DNA of 64,000 nt from Parabacteroides sp. FAFU027 (GTDB lineage: Bacteria; Bacteroidota; Bacteroidia; Bacteroidales; UBA7332): the NCBI RefSeq assembly GCF_022808675.1, contig NZ_JAKZKV010000002.1, positions 186,001-250,000 of the forward strand, given 5' to 3'. A model generated the notes under the pieces. That model was not told the origin of the DNA, made no database searches, and saw nothing but the letters and a program-made list of their open reading frames with translations. The position numbers and the translations under genes were made by a program. This document shows, in pieces, positions 32,808 to 40,089 of the stretch. Each line of letters starts with the position of its first letter. Position 1 is the stretch's first letter.

Positions 32808-35201
32808 TCAGTTAACTTTCCACTCCAGTACACCTCCGGATTCGCCTTTTTGAAGTTTGGCTACAATTTTCAGTCCGGTTGTTTTTACGGGGGTAAAGTT
32901 TAGTTTGTTGTAGCAATCTTTCAGGGTGGTGTATTTTTCAGCGGTTTGGACCTCTTTCCACTCCTCCCCGTCTTTGTAATAGAGTTTCCAGCTCTCGGGT
33001 ATTCTGAAATCGCCATCGTAGTGGTCAAGGTCAAGCCAGTACACCTGGACGTTTGACACCGTTTCCGGTTGTTCGAATGCGTATTCGATAGATTCCTCGG
33101 ATCCTTTCTTCAACCACCAGTAGTGGTAGGGTTTGGAGATGTCGTTTGAGCTTTTAGGTTCCCATTGGTCGTTAAATCCGTAACCGTTAACCGAAGTTGC
33201 CTTTGATGCGATAGTAGGTTCGGGAACCGGACGGGCATAGTTTGCAGAAGCCGGAATCCATACCGCCATTTCGTCACTACCGCGGTTGTCCCAGGTAGAG
33301 TAAGGGATGGCCATGAATGGAACCTCTTTTTCGGTTAGCTTATCAGCGTTGTCTTTCGCTACTTCGATGGCAGTTCCGCTAAGAGTTCCCACACCGTTCA
33401 GCAAATCTTTCTGATAACGGAATTCCATTTTCGCATTTTCAGGAATGTATTTGTTGAAAATATGCTTGTCGCCCTGATCCCAACCTTCAAGGCAATACAT
33501 AATCGGACCGCGCTCAATGGCCAGTTTACCCTGATCGTCTTTCGCTTCGGGATTAGCCTGAATGCGGCGAACCGGCATCGGCAACTTCAATTCAATCACA
33601 TCTCCGCTTTTCCAGTTACGGGAAACGACAGCATATCCGTTTTGAGCAGTTGAGGCGATTTTTTTGCCATTTACCCAAATCTGGTAATTAACTCCGGCCT
33701 TTTGGGTGAATTTGTAAAGGCCTGATGGAACCGGTTCGTCTTTCGCCCAACCCGGAATGCGAAGTTTGATGGCGAAGTTGCCCGGTTTCAGCGGTTTTAC
33801 CGAAATCTTCACATCACCGTCCCATGGATACTGGCTGGTTTGGTTCAGTTGTACGGTGTTGGTTGCAGTCTTGATTTTGCTATTGCTTTGTACATAAAGA
33901 TTTACCAGAATATCATTGGCTTGGGTAGCATAAGCATAGCCCGGAGCAGAAGCCATAAATCGGGTGATATTCCCCGGACAGCAGGCGCATCCAAACCACG
34001 GCTGGCGGTCGTGCTGGCCCATTGACTCCAGCGGATTGTCGTAGAAGAATTTATTTCCGCTCAGGGATACGCCGGAGATCACACCGTTGTACAATGCGCG
34101 TTCGAGCACGTCGATGTATTTCGCGTCGCCGGTAGCCAGAAACATACGTTCGTTCCAATATACATTGGCGATGGCGGCACAGGTCTCGCAATATGCGGTA
34201 TGGTTGTACAGTTCATAGTTCGGGCCAAAACCTTCGCCTTGTGCTCTCGAACCTATTCCTCCGGTGATGAACATCTTCTTACTCACCATATTTTCCCAGA
34301 TACGGGTCAACGCATCGAAATAGGCTTTGTCGTTGGTCAATGCAGCTACGTCAGCTACTCCGGAATAGAGGTATCCTGCTCTCACGGCATGCCCTTTGAT
34401 TTCGTCCTGTTTCAGGATGGGCATGTGATCCTGACTGTATTCGCTGAGGCGGTGACCATCAGTTCCACGCCCTGTCTCTTCCACGAAATATTTCGCCAGG
34501 TCAAGATAGCGTTTGGTTCCGGTCACTTTATAAAGTTTTGCCAATGCCATTTCCACAATCGGGTGGCCTGACGGACGGTGAATCTGTCCTTCATTCGGAC
34601 CAAAAACCTTACAGATCAGATCGGCATTTTTGATAGCAATATTGAGGAACGTTCTTTTTCCGGTAGCCTGAAAATGGGCGATTGCCGCTTCGTACATGTG
34701 TCCGCAATTGTACAGTTCGTGGCTGTTGATCTTTTCCCAGCGGGCGTTTCCCCACCAGCCGGAGAGACGGGTACATTTGTTGGTCACGCAGGTGGTCAGG
34801 TAGCCGTCCGGTTCCTGAGCCGCACCTATCAGATTGATTACGCTATCAAGGTATGCATCCAGCTTTTTGTCGTATTTTACAGCTAAAGAATATGAGGCGC
34901 CTTCAATGATTTTATACGGGTCAGTATCGTCAAACGAGAAGTCGCCTTTGTGTTCGCCTTTGATTAGTTTTCCGGCTAAGGCGAAATTGTCGAAGCGTCC
35001 GTTTTTCTCGCACTCTTTGAATGCGGAAGGAATAGAAACAGTACGGTTGATTTCGATGCGTGGCGCCCAGAAGTTGTCGGTAAAATGCACCTGGGTGAAC
35101 GGCACCTGTTTAATCGGTTGCGCCGGTTTATTGACAGCTGAAGCGGTGGTAAAGAGTCCCACTGCCGTACAAATAATGATTGAAGAAAGAGTATGTCTCA
35201 T
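32808..35201 (-). CDS. GH127 beta-L-arabinofuranosidase (797 aa), copy 2
   Basis: It shares the full DUF1680 architecture with copy 1 at 18105. A short signal (MRHTLSSIIICTAVGLFTTASA) is followed by the (alpha/alpha)6-barrel and C-terminal beta domains. Zinc-thiolate residues are Glu339 and Cys341 in CETCAA and Cys407-Cys408 in CACCPGN. The putative acid/base is Glu323 in QGEGFG, again 16 residues before Glu339. Other blocks: AQEPDGYLTT, HELYNCGHMYEAAIAHFQATG, GHAVRAGYLYSG. It is the first gene of the SusC/D operon, with its own promoter (TATATTTG at 35242-35249) and an operator-like element at 35278-35306. Sequence divergence from copy 1 suggests a different arabinose linkage or chain length rather than a recent duplicate. 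Confidence 0.93.
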   Translation of the reverse strand: MRHTLSSIIICTAVGLFTTASAVNKPAQPIKQVPFTQVHFTDNFWAPRIEINRTVSIPSAFKECEKNGRFDNFALAGKLIKGEHKGDFSFDDTDPYKIIEGASYSLAVKYDKKLDAYLDSVINLIGAAQEPDGYLTTCVTNKCTRLSGWWGNARWEKINSHELYNCGHMYEAAIAHFQATGKRTFLNIAIKNADLICKVFGPNEGQIHRPSGHPIVEMALAKLYKVTGTKRYLDLAKYFVEETGRGTDGHRLSEYSQDHMPILKQDEIKGHAVRAGYLYSGVADVAALTNDKAYFDALTRIWENMVSKKMFITGGIGSRAQGEGFGPNYELYNHTAYCETCAAIANVYWNERMFLATGDAKYIDVLERALYNGVISGVSLSGNKFFYDNPLESMGQHDRQPWFGCACCPGNITRFMASAPGYAYATQANDILVNLYVQSNSKIKTATNTVQLNQTSQYPWDGDVKISVKPLKPGNFAIKLRIPGWAKDEPVPSGLYKFTQKAGVNYQIWVNGKKIASTAQNGYAVVSRNWKSGDVIELKLPMPVRRIQANPEAKDDQGKLAIERGPIMYCLEGWDQGDKHIFNKYIPENAKMEFRYQKDLLNGVGTLSGTAIEVAKDNADKLTEKEVPFMAIPYSTWDNRGSDEMAVWIPASANYARPVPEPTIASKATSVNGYGFNDQWEPKSSNDISKPYHYWWLKKGSEESIEYAFEQPETVSNVQVYWLDLDHYDGDFRIPESWKLYYKDGEEWKEVQTAEKYTTLKDCYNKLNFTPVKTTGLKIVAKLQKGESGGVLEWKVN

Positions 35202-35241
35202 GGTGAAAAATTAGAATGCGATTGTCTTTGCGACTGCATTG

Positions 35242-35249
35242 CAAATATA
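35242..35249 (-). promoter_or_regulatory. -7 promoter element of GH127 copy 2
   Basis: On the minus strand the sequence reads TATATTTG, an exact TAnnTTTG match, about 41 bp before the ATG. The operator-like element begins 29 bp further upstream. Confidence 0.65.
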
Positions 35250-35277
35250 CTTTCTGAGCTGGCGAATGGGTAAAACT

Positions 35278-35306
35278 ATCGTCTAAATGAGTAGTAAAAT
35301 AGTCTA
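35278..35306. promoter_or_regulatory. Operator-like element A: two ATMGTCYA half-sites 21 bp apart
   Basis: ATCGTCTA at 35278-35285 and ATAGTCTA at 35299-35306 are direct repeats with a 21-bp centre spacing, about two helical turns. Element B at 44350-44378 matches 21 of 29 positions without gaps. Element A begins 77 bp before the GH127 start. AraC-type DNA-binding domains, such as that at the C-terminus of the HTCS gene, bind direct repeats with this spacing in E. coli AraC. Confidence 0.6.
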
Positions 35307-35661
35307 TCGGGGATATTTGTTATATTCAGCATAATTGACTATATCACAGCCATATAGCCGCAACAAGTGGATTCTGCTTTCTTATTCTGGATGATTTTTG
35401 CAGGGATGATCTTGCTTTTTCCGCTCATGCTGAGTTAGAAATCCACTTACTCCGGATAATGGTTTCGGTTATCAATATTGACGTACGAAGTTTTCATCGG
35501 TTTCATATTAGATTCCACAACGAATAACCGATGGTATCATGCATAGCCAGAAGTCTCGGAATGACTTCTGATAGGTCTGTGAAAATCGGTTTGTTTTGCG
35601 CAGACTCATTAATAGATTCCTTCGATGTTCTCTTTAGGGTGAGTATAGGTTTACTTTACAG

Positions 35662-35741
35662 TAAAATAGTGATATCACAGAGATAAAATAGTGATGTAAT
35701 AGTAATAAAATACTCTTTATAATGACTATTTTATCTCTGTG
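35662..35741. repeat. TAAAATAGT direct and inverted repeats
   Basis: TAAAATAGTGAT occurs at 35662-35673 and again at 35684-35695, 22 bp apart. CACAGAGATAAAATAGT at 35676-35692 forms a perfect 17-bp inverted repeat with 35725-35741. The AAAATAGT core also occurs in operator-like element A. Confidence 0.55.
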
Positions 35742-35971
35742 TTACCTCAGTGTCAAATTATTCTTATTAAAATAAGAACCTAAAGTAGACCTATATACAA
35801 CCTTTAATCAACCGTAGTACAACCCGGAGAATTTCTGCCATTATTTACTATTGTGCGAATGAGTGGCTTGTTTGTTGAATAGAATTGGACATAGAGACGC
35901 TTTGGCGGGTAATTATTATTGAAAAGATTGGTTTTGTGTGGAGGAATTGGTAGGTTTGTGAAGTGCTGTGT

Positions 35972-36004
35972 ATTCATCGGATGACTCAAAGTCATCCGAT
36001 GAAT
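35972..36004. repeat. Perfect 14-bp hairpin without T-run
   Basis: ATTCATCGGATGAC at 35972-35985, loop TCAAA, complement at 35991-36004. The absence of a T-run on either strand argues against a terminator. It may be the remnant of a mobile element end. Confidence 0.6.
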
Positions 36005-36222
36005 CAACGATAAAATCCTGGCTGTACTGACCCCGGTTTCTGCTCAGACGGTTTCGCTAATTCCTAATGTAGTACATTTGACGGAACGATGGAGCTTTTT
36101 TACGCTAAGGCAAAGCCAGAAGATTTATTTTTATCACGTCGAAAGCAGAGCCTGTCGCCGAACGGGAGCTTGAGCGCAATCAAATAAAACAATGTACTTA
36201 CAGACAAATTATCAAACGCTTT

Positions 36223-36576
36223 ATGAAATCAAAATTAGTCGTACTTCTTTTTATTTTACCCTTGTTTTTAACTAACTGCAAAGATGAAGAACTCAAAATT
36301 CTATCAGGAACAAGCTGGATATCTACAGATTCAAAATATACTCTTATTTTTGAGGATGATGCCAATTGTAAACTTTCCTACTTAGATGAAGTAAATACCC
36401 CAATAAATATCTTTTACATTTACACATATGAATACCCTAATTTGAAAATGAATGTTTCAGCTTTAACCGGTTATTCGTCTTATAATGGAACAGTCAAAGG
36501 CAGTAAAATAACCTTATCAAGCCAAAACACAACCTACTCCCCAATAAGTCCTAACATTACCTTCGTAAAACAATAG
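36223..36576 (+). CDS. Small AT-rich hypothetical lipoprotein (117 aa)
   Basis: The lipoprotein signal MKSKLVVLLFILPLFLTNC has Cys19 in the lipobox. The mature protein is a small beta-rich domain (SGTSWISTDSKYTLIFEDD, CKLSYLDEVNTP, YNGTVKGSKITLSSQN) resembling lipocalin-like 'Lipocalin_4/META-like' small lipoproteins of Bacteroidota, but no certain family. It reads opposite to all surrounding PUL genes, is visibly more AT-rich than them, and is bounded by unusual GC-richer structured DNA and a terminator. This suggests a separately acquired single-gene insert. It is unlikely to belong to the PUL function. Confidence 0.7.
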   Translation: MKSKLVVLLFILPLFLTNCKDEELKILSGTSWISTDSKYTLIFEDDANCKLSYLDEVNTPINIFYIYTYEYPNLKMNVSALTGYSSYNGTVKGSKITLSSQNTTYSPISPNITFVKQ

Positions 36577-36613
36577 AGAATTAAATTATTTTCTAGTTCA
36601 AATTTTTTCAACG

Positions 36614-36664
36614 CGACAAGCGTTTCGAAGCGCACACCGAACAGCGGCTTCACACCGCTTGTCG
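36614..36664. repeat. Two-stem fold flanking the lipoprotein gene, possible recombination site
   Basis: An outer 9-bp stem CGACAAGCG (36614-36622) pairs with CGCTTGTCG (36656-36664), and inner GAAGC pairs with GCTTC. The loop contains CCGAACAGCGGCTT. A related CCGAACGGGAGCTT occurs at 36158-36171, on the other side of the lipoprotein gene. Confidence 0.45.
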
Positions 36665-36771
36665 GATTTAGAACCTCTCCTGCCGCAAGAATGTAAAGTA
36701 ACTCTTGGTTCAAGTTTTCAAAACCTGTACTGTACCTAAAATATAAGCAGCTTATAACTGCGACAACAACA

Positions 36772-36804
36772 AAAAGCCGTTTAACCAGTGATTAAACGGC
36801 TTTT
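36772..36804. terminator. Bidirectional terminator
   Basis: Perfect 13-bp stem, AAAAGCCGTTTAA at 36772-36784 and TTAAACGGCTTTT at 36792-36804, with a 7-nt loop. It ends the lipoprotein transcript and also the leftward LamG-GH127 transcript arriving from the other side. Confidence 0.85.
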
Positions 36805-36979
36805 GTTATTCCTTCAATCAACTTCTCCAAAGGTTGAAACGCTGGAAATGTTGGCAAATACAACGAACATCTGATAAACGAATCTTGCGGTACTCTATGA
36901 GCAAACCGGGGTGCAGTTCAAGTTGATGGTTCTTCTTATAACGGTGTAACTTATAGCCACTATCTCTGGCCGGGTATTT

Positions 36980-39900
36980 TTACTTTAGCATGACATCCAA
37001 ATACACCGAATGGCGGCCATAAGTTTCGTAGAATGGTTTAAAAACCACACCATCGATCGTAAATTGCAATTGTTCAGGGTTGCCTGATATTGATTTGCTT
37101 ATATCGTTTGCATCAAGGGTAATTTTGCGCCAGTCTTTACGAGGGGTAGGTTCCTGTGCTGCCAGTAAAACCGGGCCATAAAACAAACTTGCAATGTTTT
37201 GCTGATCCATCACCGGTTCCAGGTAAAAGTGGAAAGGCATACGCAACTCAATTTTATCGCCATCGCTCCATTTACGGCTCAAGGTTAAATAACTTCCCGG
37301 CTCGGCGTAAACTTTCTCGGGTTTACCGTTAATCGTTACAAAAAAGCCCTTGGTTGCCCAATGTGGCACGCGCACTTTCAGGTCAAACGTGCCTTTGCCT
37401 TTAATCGTTAATAGCGTATGGTCTTCTTTCGGGAAAGCGGTTGTTTGTGTAACGGTGATGTTCTTTTCAGTCCAGTGTAAGGTTGATGGAATAAAAAGGT
37501 TTACGTACAAAGCCTGATTGTTAGTGCTTCTGAAATAAATAGAGTTTTGAAATTTGGTATTGCTTTCGAGCGCTGTACCGTTACAACAGGTAAAACCTTT
37601 CATGTCGTCGTTTCCAAACTGTTTAACCGAACCCGGTCTGAGAGGTACATGATAGGTATTTGCCGGTGTACTGTCGGCTACCGAAGCCAAAATATGGTTA
37701 TAAAGCCCGCGTTCGTAATAATCCATTAATTCAGCGTGTTGCTCAAACTGAAAAAGGTCGCTGGACAATTTGAGCAGGTTGTAGGTCGCGCAAGTTTCGT
37801 TCTGTCCGCCTTCAGAGAAGCCGTTTTCGTAAAGTGTCGCGGGCTGACTGATATAACATTCGGCATTTGCCGGGTTACGCGCACCGGCAACTCCTCCAAT
37901 ACTGTACATATAATCATTTATTGACATGTACCAGAAATTATCAGCAATATTGAAGTATTCCGGAGCATGTGAGTCACGATACATTTCAAGTGCCCCAATA
38001 ATTTGAGGAATGTGTTGGTTAGCGTGCAGACCACGGAACGTGTCAACATTTTTGGCCAACCCATGCGAATGTTCAGCATTGCCATAGAAAACCCTGATAT
38101 TGTCGAACATCTTTGCAACTTCCATATAGCGTGGTTCGTTGGTTAATCTTGACAGTCGGGCCATAGCTTCGTTCATGCCCCCAAACTCGCCTGCTATGTA
38201 TTTGTTCCACATGCTGATAAGTGTTTGATCAGGAAGCTGGCTTAATCGGGCATAAACCCAGTCGCCCATGCCTTTAACTATTTCCAAAGCCTTTTCGTTA
38301 CCACTGACTTCATATATATCCATAAGACCGGCCAGTATTTTGTGCAAAGTATAGTAGGGCGCCCAAATCCGGGTATTATCGCCACCATAACTGGCTCCTT
38401 TTTCCAACATAATAAACTGATCGGGCGGATAGGCGCTGATAAATCCTTTACCCCAATTCCAGTAATCGGTGCGGATTCCATCCATACTCAAATCGGAGTT
38501 GTAACCTGACTTACCCGGCCCCGGAGGCACGGCTTTGGGATCCGGGACACATGCACCACCAGGGATTTGAGGTTGTCCGGATAATTTTGATAATTCGTAG
38601 AGGCAATTGACCATGTGCTTCATTTTGTTGGCAAAATTAGCCTGAAGCGATGGATCATAACCGGTACCCGCATAGGCCTGTGCTATCGCACTAAGATAGT
38701 GCCCCGTGGCATGACCGCGCAATTTGCAATCCTGGCTATCCCATACACCAAGCGGTTCGGCTCCTTTCGGCTGTTTCTGTCCAAAGGCATTGCGGAACAT
38801 ATAAAGGAAATCATCGGGGTTGGAACCAGCAAGACCTTTCAGGAATTTATCGCGGTTCTCGATAAATTTAGAACTGTGGTTATGACTGTCGGAATTTAAT
38901 GTTACCTGGCTAAGTTTGAAAGGTTCCAGCGTTCGGCCGGGCTTTGCCATTTCTTTTGCATCTTTAATTATAACTGTAACCCTGGGTTGCAAGTTAGTGC
39001 CGGGTACTTTCCCGGAAATGGTATAAGTGCCGGGAGTCAGCACCTGACTGTTATCTGTAGGTGACGGCCATATAACCCTAACTTTTGGTCCATTAAAGTT
39101 ATTCCGATAAACACCTTTTATGTAACGGGGCAATCGAGGCAGAATTCCTACTACAGTTTCGACCCGAATATCAGGAACGCTTTCGAGGTAAGCATTATAC
39201 AACTGAGGAGTATTTCCCGGAAAGCCGGGCAAATTGCTGACCTTTTCATCATCAGTCCTGACTGCGCCTTCAGTTTTTAAAGCATTTTGGTAAATTCGCG
39301 CCACCTGCATTTCTGTTAATGGAACCCTGTAAAGCCTGAAATCGTGCAAACTGGCATTTAGCCAGATATTCTCCTTCGCAGCTGATTTTCCTATGTAAAG
39401 TTTATTTTTGTCGCTTGCTTTATAATCGAAAAGCTGACTTAACTCAACATTTACATTCTTTGTTTCACAAACAAGTTTTCCGTTTAGATACGTACTCAAA
39501 GTTTTTGAAGGCACATCAATAACCACGGCTATATGATTCCATTTATTAATGGACAAAGCGGCTGAACTGGCTGTGTAAGTATTTAATTTTGTCGTCACCT
39601 GAGCCAGGAAACCTGCTTTTTCCCTCGTCCCAACCGGGGCAACCATAAAATGCGAATTAAAGTCTTTCCCGAAATCGAAAAGAAGCTGACCGCTTTTTGC
39701 CGAGCGTAAGAAAACCCAACCGGTAAGACTTAGCGATTCTTCGCCTGATACTGATTTTCCCGGCAAGGTTATAAAAGCCTTTTTATCGCCTGATAGCGAA
39801 AGAACATTTCCGAATAGTTCGTCATGGATAAATTTATAATTTGTACCCTGAAGGGTGCCATGTAAGGTGTTTCGTGACAGGTCCTTAACATCTCCGTTAA

Positions 39901-40033
39901 AAGAATAACGTGAGATTAGGCTGGTTTCGCCAATTCCATCCAGAATTTGATCGCCGTTTTGAGCCCTTATAACCGAAGGAATCAGGCAGAAACTAAGTAA
40001 TACTGCAAAGTACAGCTTTAATGCTTTCATCAT
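36980..40033 (-). CDS. LamG-containing GH127/GH146-like beta-L-arabinofuranosidase (1017 aa)
   Basis: A signal peptide (KLYFAVLLSFCLIPSVIRAQ) is followed by a LamG/concanavalin-like domain at about residues 35-250 (LSLTGWVFLRSAKSG, WNHIAVVIDVPSKTLSTYLNGKL, ASLHDFRLYRVPLTEMQVARIY). An Ig-like linker follows, then a DUF1680 catalytic domain at about 370-1000. The catalytic core differs from the two GH127 copies: Glu746 and Cys748 occur in NETCATYNLLKL and Cys816-Cys817 in FTCCNGT, a pattern like GH146 members. The Zn-binding Glu-Cys-Cys-Cys set is complete, so activity on beta-L-arabinofuranosides is expected. It starts 56 bp after the GH97 stop, in one transcript with it. Either of two adjacent Met codons could be the start. 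Confidence 0.87.
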   Translation of the reverse strand: MMKALKLYFAVLLSFCLIPSVIRAQNGDQILDGIGETSLISRYSFNGDVKDLSRNTLHGTLQGTNYKFIHDELFGNVLSLSGDKKAFITLPGKSVSGEESLSLTGWVFLRSAKSGQLLFDFGKDFNSHFMVAPVGTREKAGFLAQVTTKLNTYTASSAALSINKWNHIAVVIDVPSKTLSTYLNGKLVCETKNVNVELSQLFDYKASDKNKLYIGKSAAKENIWLNASLHDFRLYRVPLTEMQVARIYQNALKTEGAVRTDDEKVSNLPGFPGNTPQLYNAYLESVPDIRVETVVGILPRLPRYIKGVYRNNFNGPKVRVIWPSPTDNSQVLTPGTYTISGKVPGTNLQPRVTVIIKDAKEMAKPGRTLEPFKLSQVTLNSDSHNHSSKFIENRDKFLKGLAGSNPDDFLYMFRNAFGQKQPKGAEPLGVWDSQDCKLRGHATGHYLSAIAQAYAGTGYDPSLQANFANKMKHMVNCLYELSKLSGQPQIPGGACVPDPKAVPPGPGKSGYNSDLSMDGIRTDYWNWGKGFISAYPPDQFIMLEKGASYGGDNTRIWAPYYTLHKILAGLMDIYEVSGNEKALEIVKGMGDWVYARLSQLPDQTLISMWNKYIAGEFGGMNEAMARLSRLTNEPRYMEVAKMFDNIRVFYGNAEHSHGLAKNVDTFRGLHANQHIPQIIGALEMYRDSHAPEYFNIADNFWYMSINDYMYSIGGVAGARNPANAECYISQPATLYENGFSEGGQNETCATYNLLKLSSDLFQFEQHAELMDYYERGLYNHILASVADSTPANTYHVPLRPGSVKQFGNDDMKGFTCCNGTALESNTKFQNSIYFRSTNNQALYVNLFIPSTLHWTEKNITVTQTTAFPKEDHTLLTIKGKGTFDLKVRVPHWATKGFFVTINGKPEKVYAEPGSYLTLSRKWSDGDKIELRMPFHFYLEPVMDQQNIASLFYGPVLLAAQEPTPRKDWRKITLDANDISKSISGNPEQLQFTIDGVVFKPFYETYGRHSVYLDVMLK

Positions 40034-40089
40034 ATATTAGATATTAAATAAATGGATAATAAATCACTCCCTGGTCTATATCAACAGGT

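Larger units (their letters stand above)
35202..36222. other. Long intergenic region upstream of GH127, with operator, repeats and hairpins
   Basis: 1.0 kb without a credible gene. Contents: the GH127 promoter and operator (35242-35306); TAAAATAGTGAT direct repeats and a 17-bp inverted repeat (35662-35741); a perfect 14-bp hairpin (35972-36004); and a GC-richer segment (about 36030-36180) before the lipoprotein gene. A 67-codon open stretch on the minus strand at 35804-36007 runs through the hairpin and looks spurious. Confidence 0.6.
36577..36979. other. Intergenic region with folded element and terminator
   Basis: 403 bp. It contains a structured segment at 36614-36664, a partial copy of the TTTTCAAAACCTGT repeat core near 36714-36728, and a terminator at 36772-36804. 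The last 170 bp before the LamG-GH127 stop show no clear gene; a short open segment (VDGSSYNGVTYSHYLWPG on the plus strand) may be a fragment of another gene but is too short to assign. Confidence 0.55.

Noticed and set aside
35804-36007. 67-codon open stretch on the minus strand
   Set aside because: It runs through a perfect hairpin and has no signal, domain or codon pattern of a gene.
36614-36664. Integron attC site
   Set aside because: The outer stems lack the GTTRRRY/RYYYAAC boxes and no integrase is in the window; kept only as a possible recombination site.
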